Assembly (NCBI GenBank): GCA_964531025.1
Contig: CAZHDY010000001.1
Span: 1,550,001 to 1,614,000, forward strand
Reading direction: 5' to 3'
Length of the DNA stretch: 64,000 nucleotides
From: CALMEC01 sp964531025
Lineage (GTDB): Bacteria; Actinomycetota; Thermoleophilia; Miltoncostaeales; Miltoncostaeaceae
Shown here: piece after piece, positions 15,415 to 23,132 of the stretch
How positions within the stretch are numbered: position 1 is the first letter of the stretch
Layout of the letters: every line of letters starts with the position of its first letter
Program-made: the position numbers and the translations under genes
Notes under the pieces: generated by a model
Seen by the model: the letters and a program-made list of their open reading frames with translations, nothing else
Told to the model about the DNA's origin: nothing
The model's database searches: none

Positions 15415-15628
15415 CGCGCCGTCGTCAGTCTTGCGCCTTGGTCAGCGAATCACTGCTTGAACACATGAATGTGGAGCCCTGAGGGTTCCGCGGTTGAAGC
15501 AGGATGGATTTGCGACATTGATGGTGCGTGGTCAATGTCGGGACGGTAGGTAGCCGGTAGACCGTAAGGAGACTCGGCTCGGGGGTTACGAAGCCACTGG
15601 AGTCGGGTTGGCTACGCGGCTCTGCAGG
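15415..15628. other. Structured non-coding DNA beside the Abi-family gene
   Basis: A 214-base gap between convergent genes, visibly less GC-rich than the surroundings. It holds a perfect 9-bp hairpin, CGACATTGA at 15513-15521 with TCAATGTCG at 15532-15540, and shorter pairs such as ACGGT/ACCGT and GACTC/GAGTC. No coding frame is convincing. It may be a terminator region, a remnant of the insertion that brought the Abi gene, or an RNA partner of that gene. Confidence 0.4.
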
Positions 15629-16324
15629 TTAATCAGGCCGACGTGCAAGGATCCCGCGAACCTCCGAGTGGTGACTGATGTAGGCGCACAGGTTGCGATT
15701 GAGAAGGCCTGCGATGTGAAGAAGATCGTCATGCAGTGCGACGATGTCTCTGGTGAGTAGGGGTTCATGATGGGCGATTCGGTTGCGAAGCTCGTGAAGT
15801 CGACCGATCGCGCCGTCTACATCTGTGCGACGGGTGCCTGACGGATAGGCATGGTGAAGGGCCGGCCGCCATATGCTCACTTCGTGAGCGGATGACGTCA
15901 GGTAGCGCCAGAATCCGAGATTGAGTTGGGCAATGACCTTGCCTGGAGATGCTCCCCGACCGCCGGCAAAGCGAAGGGCGCGGTTCAGTTCGTCACGGCG
16001 ACGCTCGTTGACATCGACTTTCCTCCCCTTCTTCATGCGGAAGATAGGTGCGAATACAACGTCTCCCTCGGCGGTCCAGTGTCGGGTCGCAGGGAGGTAC
16101 GCGGTCAGTGCACGGTCATAGGCGTTGCGCAGGCCGACCTCGAAGTGCGCAGTGTCATGCACCAGCGCTGCGGACAACCGCGTGTTCCACTCATAGAGTC
16201 GAAGGGCGGCTCCAGGGTCGTCGCCCGCAGCGTCCAGAAAGACTCTGAACCGCGGTTCGCTGAGCCAATCGGTGACCCACGTACCCGCAGTCGGTGGTGG
16301 CGGGTCGATGGGTGGTGTTGGCAT
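15629..16324 (-). CDS. Abi-family (AbiD/AbiF-like) HEPN protein
   Basis: A 231-residue protein with the features of the Abi family: an N-terminal WLSEPRF segment, LYEWNTRLSAALVHDTAHFEVGLRNAYDRAL, a basic FRMKKGRKVD stretch, and the C-terminal HELRNRIAHHEPLL. The last contains R180-N-R-I-A-H185, the Rx4-6H active-site motif of HEPN ribonucleases. Members act in abortive infection or toxin-type RNA cleavage, and AbiF-type members are reported to work with a neighbouring structured RNA. It stands alone, on the opposite strand to the sulfur operon, in DNA of lower GC content, which suggests acquisition. The function here is inferred from family only. Confidence 0.8.
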   Translation of the reverse strand: MPTPPIDPPPPTAGTWVTDWLSEPRFRVFLDAAGDDPGAALRLYEWNTRLSAALVHDTAHFEVGLRNAYDRALTAYLPATRHWTAEGDVVFAPIFRMKKGRKVDVNERRRDELNRALRFAGGRGASPGKVIAQLNLGFWRYLTSSAHEVSIWRPALHHAYPSGTRRTDVDGAIGRLHELRNRIAHHEPLLTRDIVALHDDLLHIAGLLNRNLCAYISHHSEVRGILARRPD

Positions 16325-16357
16325 CGAGCGAGGTATCCCCTACACTGGTTTCAGAAC

Positions 16358-16396
16358 GCCCCGGTGGACCTCTGACTTCGGTCATGTCGCCGGGGC
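16358..16396. other. Hairpin with UUCG loop upstream of the Abi-family gene
   Basis: GCCCCGG at 16358-16364 pairs with CCGGGGC at 16390-16396. Inside, TGAC-TTCG-GTCA gives a 4-bp stem with a C(UUCG)G tetraloop when read on the plus strand. It could terminate the minus-strand trxA operon or belong to an RNA near the Abi gene. The rest of 16325-16543 shows nothing certain. Confidence 0.45.
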
Positions 16397-16543
16397 TATG
16401 TCTTTCGTAGAAGCCGGTTGCGACGCTGGTCGGGATGGGTGATCGCGGTGTGGTACACGTCGTCGGCGACGCCGACCCGCCACTCGTCAAGGTCCCGGGG
16501 CCTGGCCGTCGCACTTGGCTCCGAGGAATCCTGCTGAAGACTT

Positions 16544-16810
16544 CTAGGCGCCGCCGCCGCCCCAGGTGGCCTGCCGTCGGCCGAGGAGGACGTCGTTGTC
16601 GGCGCGGAGACGATTCCAGATCGCGTCGGGGTCGAGACCGAGCTTCTCGATGATCTCGTCCAGCCGCACCACCTCACGCGGGTTCTCGATGCGGAGACCG
16701 ACGATCTGACCGTCGGCGGTGACGGTGGAGACGCTGTCGTATCCCTCCACGTTGTCCATGCCGATGTCGGCGAACGGCTGGCAGGCGTGGATGCTGAAGT
16801 AGATGGCCAA
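16544..16810 (-). CDS. Small hypothetical protein, 88 residues
   Basis: The TTG start at 16810 is chosen because AAGGAG lies 8 bases upstream; the product then begins MAIYFSIHACQPFADIG. It has a beta-rich N-terminus (VTADGQIVGLRIENPREVVRLDEII), a helical middle and a Gly-rich tail (GGGG). No known family. It is 16 bases downstream of trxA and shares its transcript. There is one cysteine, near the N-terminus; whether thioredoxin acts on it is unknown. Confidence 0.6.
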   Translation of the reverse strand: MAIYFSIHACQPFADIGMDNVEGYDSVSTVTADGQIVGLRIENPREVVRLDEIIEKLGLDPDAIWNRLRADNDVLLGRRQATWGGGGA

Positions 16811-16826
16811 CGCGGGTGCTCCTTCG

Positions 16827-17150
16827 TTACTCGGACGTGATGACGCGGTCGATCAATTCTGACAGCTTCCTCGGTTTCGGGACCCCCCGGATGCGACCGG
16901 CCTCTTCGCCGTCGGCGAACAGGAGAACGGTGGGAAGGGTGAGCACCTGGTACCGCCCGACGAGGTCGGGTGCCTCGTCGGCGTTCAGCCGGACGCATTC
17001 GAGGCGATCGCCGTACTTCGCGGCGACATCGACGACCAGCGGCTCGACCTTCCGGCAGGGCACGCACCAGGGTGCCCAGACGTCCACGAGGACCGGTCGC
17101 GACGCGGCCAGGACACGTGCGTCCCAGGTGCCGGACGAGACCTGGTCCAT
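16827..17150 (-). CDS. trxA: Thioredoxin-fold protein
   Basis: A 107-residue thioredoxin. The active site is WAPWCVPC (Cys29, Cys32), with Val in place of the usual Gly, which would change the redox potential. The cis-Pro is in LPTVLLFADG. The buried Asp of classical thioredoxins is present in VLVDVWA. There is no signal peptide, so it is cytoplasmic. It lies 6 bases after the L,D-transpeptidase stop. Transpeptidases of this type use an active-site cysteine, so a link between the two is conceivable, though they act on opposite sides of the membrane. Confidence 0.88.
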   Translation of the reverse strand: MDQVSSGTWDARVLAASRPVLVDVWAPWCVPCRKVEPLVVDVAAKYGDRLECVRLNADEAPDLVGRYQVLTLPTVLLFADGEEAGRIRGVPKPRKLSELIDRVITSE

Positions 17151-17156
17151 CTCGGA

Positions 17157-18704
17157 CTACGGGTTGAGGATCACCGGCATGCCGACGGCGACCTCTTCGT
17201 AGAGCTCCTCGACGTCCGGGATGTTCATGCGGATGCACCCGTGGCTGGCGGCGGTTCCGATCGAGCCCGACGCATAGGTGCCGTGGATCCCGATGGCGGG
17301 GGCCGACGTCCCGATCCAGCGTGTACCGAGCGGGTTGCCGGGACCGGGCGGGATGGGACCGAGCCCCTTGGCCCACGGGCTGTCGGGCGGGAACCAGGAG
17401 GGGTCGACCTGCTTGTTCACCACGTGATAGCTGCCGGTGGGGGTGGCGAAGCCGGGTGCGCCGATGGCGACCTTGAACGTCTTCACGACCTTGCCGTCGC
17501 GGTAGAGCGCGAGGCGGAACTTGCTGAGGGTCACGACGATCTTGCCGACGTACGCCTCACGGGTGCGCGGTCCGAAGATGCCGTTCTGAGAGAGCTTGTG
17601 GACGGCCTGGTAGCGGCGGACGCCCTGGGTCGTGCGCGCGTCGTAGACGCCCGTCACTTTGACTTTCTTGAAGCCGCGGTCCACCAGCCCCTGCTGGAGG
17701 GCCTTCACGTCCTCGCCGCGGGCACCCTCGATCAGATCCTTGGTACCGAACTCCTCGGTGCTGTCCACCAGGATCGAGTGCTGCTTCTGCGTGCGGTTGC
17801 CGGCGGCGTCGGCGGCATAGACGACCACCGTGTTGCGCCCCTGCGGCAACGTTCCCACCGACAGCTGGAACGTCCTGTCCTTGAACGACACGGTCGGCTC
17901 GTCGGTGCCCTCCGCGCCCTGGTCCGAGCGCACCGGTGTGATCGCGCGGCCGTTGACGATGACGCCGATCGTGGTGGCGGCCGGATCGTCGTCGGTGATC
18001 TCACCGGTGAAGAGCGGCGTGTCGGTCTCGGTCATCTTGGTCGGGACATCGGCCACCGACAGACCCGGGGCCTTCGTGTCGACCGTGAACGCGCGGACGG
18101 CGCGCGTCGTGTTGCCGGCGCGGTCCTTCGCGACGATCGTGAGCTTGGCCGGGCCCTCCTTGAGCGGTGCCTTCGTGGCGAAGACACCATTGGGGCGGCT
18201 CTTGACGGTTCGCGTCCCGCCGGGCCAGCGGATCGTCACGGTCGACCCGGGCTCCGTCCGTCCGTTGACGGGGACCGCCCGCTCGTTGACGGCGCCGCCG
18301 ACCTCGGGGACGTTCAGCTTCAGCGGTGGCGCCGTGGTGTCGACCTCGAACTCCCACTGCTGCGACACGTTGCGTGCGAACAGATTCCGGGTCGCGATCC
18401 GTGCATCGACGGTGTGACGACCCTCTTTGAGGCTGACGGTCCGCACGACGAGGCGTCCGTTTCCGTCACGCGCGACGAGGTCCGTGCGGTCCTTGCCGTT
18501 GATCGTCACCCTGACATCGGAGAGCCGGTCGACGTTTGAGGTCTCGAATGCGATCTCCGGCTTTGCGGTGCGGACCGCCGCGCCGGGTGCCGGCTCCACC
18601 GAGCCGATGGACGCGCGGGATGTGTACTGGGTACCCGCGAAAGCGGTGCCTGCGGCCAAGGCCACGGCTCCGACGCCGATGATCGGCCATGTGAAACGAC
18701 CCAC
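17157..18704 (-). CDS. L,D-transpeptidase with Ig-like domains and a peptidoglycan-binding domain
   Basis: A secreted cell-wall cross-linking enzyme of about 515 residues. The GTG at 18704 is favoured because GAGGAG lies 6 bases upstream; a TTG two codons earlier is too close to it. The order is a signal peptide or anchor (WPIIGVGAVALAAGTAFA), three to four Ig-like beta repeats (VDTTAPPLKLNVPEVGG, VDTKAPGLSVADVP, ILVDSTEE), a PG-binding helical domain (GARGEDVKALQQGLVDRGF) and a C-terminal YkuD domain. The catalytic motif is IHGTYASGSIGTAASHGCIRM with Cys nucleophile and conserved His. Confidence 0.92.
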   Translation of the reverse strand: MGRFTWPIIGVGAVALAAGTAFAGTQYTSRASIGSVEPAPGAAVRTAKPEIAFETSNVDRLSDVRVTINGKDRTDLVARDGNGRLVVRTVSLKEGRHTVDARIATRNLFARNVSQQWEFEVDTTAPPLKLNVPEVGGAVNERAVPVNGRTEPGSTVTIRWPGGTRTVKSRPNGVFATKAPLKEGPAKLTIVAKDRAGNTTRAVRAFTVDTKAPGLSVADVPTKMTETDTPLFTGEITDDDPAATTIGVIVNGRAITPVRSDQGAEGTDEPTVSFKDRTFQLSVGTLPQGRNTVVVYAADAAGNRTQKQHSILVDSTEEFGTKDLIEGARGEDVKALQQGLVDRGFKKVKVTGVYDARTTQGVRRYQAVHKLSQNGIFGPRTREAYVGKIVVTLSKFRLALYRDGKVVKTFKVAIGAPGFATPTGSYHVVNKQVDPSWFPPDSPWAKGLGPIPPGPGNPLGTRWIGTSAPAIGIHGTYASGSIGTAASHGCIRMNIPDVEELYEEVAVGMPVILNP

Positions 18705-18813
18705 GCCCAACTCCTCATGTCAAACGATCGACGCCGTCCCGGATGACGATGCCCGGAGTCTAGTCGCCCTCTTCGGGGGCACCCAGGCTTGCGGCACCGA
18801 TTAACCGACCGTT

Positions 18814-18819
18814 TACCCT
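18814..18819 (+). promoter_or_regulatory. -10 box, leaderless promoter of polX
   Basis: TACCCT, 6 bases before the ATG at 18826. Confidence 0.5.
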
Positions 18820-18825
18820 TCGAGC

Positions 18826-20574
18826 ATGACATCCGGAAACCTGCCCACCAATGGGGAGATCGCGCGATCCTTCGCGCTGCTCGCCGACCTGCTCGAGATC
18901 GACGGCGAGCGCTCACGTCATCGGCTGCTGGCGTACCGTCGCGGGGCCGCGCGCGTGTCCCAGGTGACCGACTCGGTCGCGCGCATGGCTCTCGACGGTC
19001 GTGCGACCGACCTCCCGGACATCGGATCGACCCTGCAGGACAAGATCGTGGAGCTCGCCCGCACCGGGGAGATCGGCGCGCTCACGCGGATCGCCGAGCG
19101 GGTTCCGGTGGGTCTCGCGGACATCGCCGCCCTGCCGGGTATCGGGCCGAAGCGTGCCCGCGCCGTCTGGCAGGCGCTCGGCGTCGTCGATCTGGAGGGA
19201 CTGGACGCGGCGATCGCCGACGGAAGCCTCGTCACCGTGGAGGGCATCGGCCCGAAGACCGTGGCGCAGCTGGCGGACGAGCTGGCGGCTCGTGCGCAGG
19301 GTGGGGGCACCGGCGAGCGCGTCCCGCTGGGGCGGGCCGATCCGGTCGCGCAGCGGTTCGCCCGTGATCTGGGCGCGCTCGACATGGTCGGTCGTGCCGT
19401 GGTCGCCGGGGGCATCCGGCGGGGCAGTGAGACCGTCCACGACATCGATCTCGTCGTGGAGACGGAGGATCCGCAGGCGGTGACCGATGCGATGCGCGAC
19501 CATCCGATGGCGACGGAGCTGCTCTCGTCGGGAACCGGCGGTGCGGCCGTCATGACGCAGTCGGGTATCCGGGTTGAGGCCCGGTTCACCCCGGCGTCCT
19601 CCTTCGGGAACCTGCTCCAGCACCTCACGGGGAGCCGGGCCCACAACGTCCGGTTGCGTGAGATGGCGGTACGCGGGGGACTGTCGGTGTCCGAGCATGG
19701 CATCACCCGGCCGGACGGCGAGATCCTCCGGTGCGCCGACGAGGAGGCCGTCTACGCGGAGCTGGGTCTCGCCTGGATCCCGCCCGAGCTCCGGGAGGAC
19801 ACGGGCGAGATCGCCGTGGCCGAGACCGGGTCGTTTCCCGAGATGGTTCGCGAGGAGAATCTGCGCGGCGAACTCCACTGTCACACGGACTGGAGCGACG
19901 GGCGCAACACGCTCCGCGAGATGGTGGTGGCGGCGCGTTCCCTGGGGCTTGAGTACATCGGCATCAGCGACCATTCGGTCAGCCTCGCGATGGCGGGGGG
20001 CCTCGATGCCGACCGCGTACGCATGCAGTGGGACGCCATCGACGAGATCAACGCGGAGTTCGACGACATCGATGTGCTGAAGGCGTGCGAGGTCGACGTC
20101 CTTGCGGATGGACGCATCGACCACCCGGACGACCTGCTCGCCGGGTTCGACTGGGTGACCGCCAGCCTTCACAGTGGTTTTCGTCAATCGCGGCAGCAGC
20201 TCACCAAGCGTGTCCTGGCCGCCGTCGATCACCCGTTGGTGAACGTGGTCGGTCATCCGACGGGCCGCATGTTCGGGCGGCGTGAGGGATACGACCTGGA
20301 CCTGGACGCCGTCTTCGCCCGTGCCGCCGAGACCGGCACCGCGCTTGAGATCAACGCCCAGCCGAAGCGGCTCGACCTGAATGCGACCAACGCGCGTCGG
20401 GCCCTGGCCTCAGGGGTGGATCTCACGATCGGCACCGACGCCCACTCGACGGACGAGCTGGCCGTCCGGCGCTACGGCATCCTGACGGCGCGTCGCGCGG
20501 GAGCGACGCCGGACCGCATCGTCAACACCCGTGGTCGGGAGGATCTGCGCGCCATCCGCGACCGTGCTCGCTGA
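18826..20574 (+). CDS. polX: DNA polymerase/3'-5' exonuclease PolX
   Basis: A 582-residue family X DNA polymerase with PHP exonuclease domain, used in base excision repair. The order is an 8-kDa-like helical domain, helix-hairpin-helix motifs (ALPGIGPKRARAVW and VEGIGPKTVAQL), the palm with GGIRRGSETVHDIDLVV holding Asp206 and Asp208, SRAHNVRLR, then the PHP domain from about residue 345 with LHCHTDWSDG, SDHS and GTDAHS metal ligands. The position of the third polymerase carboxylate, Asp in characterised PolX, is Glu251 here (RVEARF), which may weaken polymerisation. Monocistronic. Confidence 0.92.
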   Translation: MTSGNLPTNGEIARSFALLADLLEIDGERSRHRLLAYRRGAARVSQVTDSVARMALDGRATDLPDIGSTLQDKIVELARTGEIGALTRIAERVPVGLADIAALPGIGPKRARAVWQALGVVDLEGLDAAIADGSLVTVEGIGPKTVAQLADELAARAQGGGTGERVPLGRADPVAQRFARDLGALDMVGRAVVAGGIRRGSETVHDIDLVVETEDPQAVTDAMRDHPMATELLSSGTGGAAVMTQSGIRVEARFTPASSFGNLLQHLTGSRAHNVRLREMAVRGGLSVSEHGITRPDGEILRCADEEAVYAELGLAWIPPELREDTGEIAVAETGSFPEMVREENLRGELHCHTDWSDGRNTLREMVVAARSLGLEYIGISDHSVSLAMAGGLDADRVRMQWDAIDEINAEFDDIDVLKACEVDVLADGRIDHPDDLLAGFDWVTASLHSGFRQSRQQLTKRVLAAVDHPLVNVVGHPTGRMFGRREGYDLDLDAVFARAAETGTALEINAQPKRLDLNATNARRALASGVDLTIGTDAHSTDELAVRRYGILTARRAGATPDRIVNTRGREDLRAIRDRAR

Positions 20575-20605
20575 GGATGCGCGTACGTCGACGGGCGTGA
20601 GCGAC

Positions 20606-20630
20606 ACCTCGGGTGCCAGGCACCCGGGGT
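20606..20630. terminator. Bidirectional terminator between polX and otsB-like gene
   Basis: A 25-base near-perfect palindrome with core CGGGTGCC/GGCACCCG between two convergent stops. Confidence 0.6.
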
Positions 20631-20640
20631 ACCGCTCCCG

Positions 20641-21444
20641 TCAGGAGGGCAGCGAATCGGCGAGTACGTGCAGGAACGTGTCCGTGCCCGGCACGACACC
20701 GTCGACGAGGCGATCGGCGGAGTCCGTCACGATCGGCGGCGTCTCGGACGACCGCACTCCGACGCACAGTGTCCGTTCCAAGCGGCGCTCGTCGCGGAGT
20801 GAGGCGAGCATCGTCCAGACGGTCACGTCGGTCCGGTCGTCGCCGATCGAGATGACCGACCGGATCGCGGGTGCGTCGGCGAGGATGATGCGGGTCGCCG
20901 TGCCCTTGGAGCTGTCACCCGCCGGATGGACCTCCAGCGACATCCGCCCGGGCTCGACCCGCAGTCCGGTGTCGCGCCCCCTCGGGGCCACGTGGGCATC
21001 GAGGAACGCCCGGGCCATGTCCACGTCGGGGGCGTTGCGGTAGTGGAACGTCAGGGTGGCTCCCTTGTCCTCCAGCCAGAGGCCGTGGCGCTCCAGCTCG
21101 TCCGGCCTCCAGCCGTCGGCGAACTCCCGGAGCGGTGCGGGATCCCCGACGCCGGCGTCGATCGGGTGGCCGTCGATGCCGACGATCTCGGTGCCGTGGT
21201 TGCCGGAGTACAGGACGCCGTCCATCGCGACGATGCGCCGGAGGTCTGCCAGCGATCGGCCGCTGATGAAGGCGACGAGGCCGATGCGGGATGTGAGCCG
21301 CTCCAAGGACCGGCGGATGGTGCCGGGGATGGCGACGGCGTGGGGGTCAGGGACGATGGGAGCGAGTGTGCCGTCCAGGTCGAGAAGGAGCGCGAGCTCG
21401 TCCGGTTCGGAGGTGAACGGCGCCAGGTCCGAGGGGTCGACCAT
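20641..21444 (-). CDS. otsB: Trehalose-6-phosphate phosphatase-like HAD protein
   Basis: A 267-residue HAD phosphatase with a C2 cap of the trehalose-phosphatase family. Motif I is LLLDLDGTLAPIVPDP (Asp22 nucleophile, Asp24), motif II is FISGRSLADL, followed by YSGNHGTEI, the family signature, and motif III/IV gives KGTATRII and GDDRTD. It converts trehalose-6-phosphate to trehalose, an osmolyte and cell-wall sugar; no otsA lies nearby. The ATG at 21444 is chosen because TAGCGT lies 7 bases upstream. Longer frames into the gap have no homology. Confidence 0.88.
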   Translation of the reverse strand: MVDPSDLAPFTSEPDELALLLDLDGTLAPIVPDPHAVAIPGTIRRSLERLTSRIGLVAFISGRSLADLRRIVAMDGVLYSGNHGTEIVGIDGHPIDAGVGDPAPLREFADGWRPDELERHGLWLEDKGATLTFHYRNAPDVDMARAFLDAHVAPRGRDTGLRVEPGRMSLEVHPAGDSSKGTATRIILADAPAIRSVISIGDDRTDVTVWTMLASLRDERRLERTLCVGVRSSETPPIVTDSADRLVDGVVPGTDTFLHVLADSLPS

Positions 21445-21451
21445 GCGGGCG

Positions 21452-21457
21452 ACGCTA
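21452..21457 (-). promoter_or_regulatory. -10 box, leaderless promoter of the otsB-like gene
   Basis: TAGCGT on the minus strand, 7 bases before the ATG at 21444. Confidence 0.5.
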
Positions 21458-21577
21458 TCAGCGTCGTGACGGCGGCGGATCCGTGATCCCATGGCCTCGT
21501 GAGTGATGACGTGGCCCGCTGTTGTGAGGATTGGTGTATGGATTGTGGACTTTAAGCAGGGAATTGGCCGTCGGGGA

Positions 21578-21583
21578 TAAACT
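21578..21583 (+). promoter_or_regulatory. -10 box, leaderless promoter of the GIKW protein
   Basis: TAAACT, 9 bases before the ATG at 21593 and directly followed by an in-frame GTG. The surrounding DNA is AT-rich. Confidence 0.5.
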
Positions 21584-21592
21584 GTGCGCTTC

Positions 21593-22789
21593 ATGGGTGG
21601 GGACAGCAGCGACGACCGGATGAGGCGACCCCGGCGCAGGTTGACGCGACGTCACGTCGCGCGTGCGGGGATCCTCGGCGTCGTGACGGCGGCTCTGGCG
21701 GTTCCCGCCACTGCCGGGGTCACGTCGGTCGGTGTGCGCCCGTTGCCGCCCGATCGCATGGGCACCGTGGTCGGATGGCAACCGAAGTCGAAGACGGCCG
21801 TCGTGGCGTTGAACTCCGGTCGGCTCATGACCATCCATGCCGTCCGCCGGCACAAGCCGGGCACGCGTGTGCGCGTCACCGGCATCAAGTGGGGTCGGCC
21901 GACCGCGGGCATCAAGTGGAGTCGCGCGCCTCAGGGCATCAAGTGGGGTATCAAGTGGGCCCGCAACGGCACGTTCCAGTCTGGCCTTCGGCCGGTGTCA
22001 CAGACGAGGAAGACGCGTGTCCGTGGCGTCGTCGTCCAGCGTTACGCCGGTGCTGTCGCGGTCGGCACCCGGGGTGGCGTGGTGGTCGTCCGGCAGGCCG
22101 TGTGGCTTCCCCGTAACGGCAAGAAGACCAAGGCGCTGCACGCCGTCCGTCCGGCTGTCGGCGATCTCGTCACGACGAACGTCACCATCGCCGCCAACGG
22201 GACGCTGCACGGTGACGGTGTCCGCGTCATTCCGACCGCCGGCCCCATCCCGATTCCCACCGGAGGCGAACTGCGTAGGGTCGGGAACACCGTTCGCGTG
22301 ACCACGGTCGTCGATTCCTCCTTCGTCGTCGCCACGAGCATGAAGGTGCCCGTCGGCGTCGACGTCTCCGGTATCCGTCCGGGCACCGAGGTCTCCGCGA
22401 CCGCGACATTGAACGCCGACAAGTCGTTGCGACTGGCGCAGCTGGCTCCCAACGGCTCCTTCACTGCGGCCAATGATCCGAGCCAGCAGATCACGGCGCC
22501 TCCGGCGGCGCCCGCGACCAGCCTCGGTCTCATCGACGAGGCCATCCGACGCTGGAGCGCGGCGCGTTCCGACAACCGGGTCACGGACGCAACGGTTGCC
22601 GAGAACGGCCTGACCCTGCTCCAGCAGGCGCGTTCCGCGGCCGAGGGCGGACAGTGGGACGCGGTGGCGGTGGCTCTGGATCAGTTCCAGCAGATCCTGG
22701 AGGACGGCTACGGCGTGAGCGTCGAGGCGTCGGTCGTCGCGAACCAGATCTCGCTCATCAGCGTGATCCTGCTCCGCCTGCCGTCCTGA
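21593..22789 (+). CDS. Secreted protein with GIKW repeats, unknown function
   Basis: About 398 residues. The N-terminus is a twin-arginine-like or long signal peptide: RRPRRRLTRRHVAR, then a hydrophobic ILGVVTAALAVPATAG. After a beta segment, four GIKW motifs occur at residues 97-100, 106-109, 115-118 and 119-122. Repeated beta-rich OB-like units (RVRGVVVQRYAGAVAVGTRGG, RVTTVVDSSFVVATS) follow. The C-terminal ~100 residues are helical with no membrane anchor. No family recognised. It is probably exported and may bind a surface partner through the Trp-rich repeats. An in-frame GTG at 21584 is an alternative start. Confidence 0.7.
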   Translation: MGGDSSDDRMRRPRRRLTRRHVARAGILGVVTAALAVPATAGVTSVGVRPLPPDRMGTVVGWQPKSKTAVVALNSGRLMTIHAVRRHKPGTRVRVTGIKWGRPTAGIKWSRAPQGIKWGIKWARNGTFQSGLRPVSQTRKTRVRGVVVQRYAGAVAVGTRGGVVVVRQAVWLPRNGKKTKALHAVRPAVGDLVTTNVTIAANGTLHGDGVRVIPTAGPIPIPTGGELRRVGNTVRVTTVVDSSFVVATSMKVPVGVDVSGIRPGTEVSATATLNADKSLRLAQLAPNGSFTAANDPSQQITAPPAAPATSLGLIDEAIRRWSAARSDNRVTDATVAENGLTLLQQARSAAEGGQWDAVAVALDQFQQILEDGYGVSVEASVVANQISLISVILLRLPS

Positions 22790-22801
22790 TTGCGCGATGG
22801 G

Positions 22802-23080
22802 GGACTGGCGGAAGGGCTATCCACCCACCCCGGCCAACCGCCAGTCCGGGGGCTTTGCGCCGGGCCTCTCGTGAGGCGGGCGTCGGTTGCGTTCGGGGAT
22901 ACGGCACCAGGTTGATGTCCCTCGGCCGGGAAAGGGCCGGAGCCCGTTCGACGCGGGCCGACCGTCCCGAGGCAATGGGTGAACGCCCACCCTCCCAGAA
23001 CGCGCGGCGAGAGCCGGTGTGCCGGGTAGTCGGGCCCGGCGGATCGGGCGGGGCGGGTGGAAGGATTCCCTTCCGCCGGG
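22802..23080 (-). repeat. Structured 3' element, copy 3 (diverged, minus orientation)
   Basis: It lies in the 343-base gap between convergent genes. Read on the minus strand it starts about 50 bases after the nuoN stop. Its proximal hairpin pairs CCCGGCGG with CCGCCGGG (23080-23073 with 23042-23035). The loop, beginning AAGGGAATCCTTCCACCCGC, resembles the copy 2 loop beginning AAGGGCAATGATCCTCCCGC. The distal hairpin is GGACTGGCGG/CCGCCAGTCC (22802-22811 with 22838-22847) with loop TTGGCCGGGGTGGGTGGAT. The block GGGCCTCTCGTGA is shared as TCACGAGAGGCCC. The middle has diverged. Nothing else is recognised in the gap. Confidence 0.7.
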
Positions 23081-23132
23081 GCCGCATCCCCTGTGTTCCG
23101 GAAGCCTGCGAGAGCACCGCCCCGCCGCGGTA

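Noticed and set aside
16396..17376. Long minus-strand frame across trxA ending in DLDEWRVGVADDVYH
   Set aside because: It runs out of frame through trxA and the 88-residue gene. Only the last 35 residues look protein-like, and no start fits them alone.
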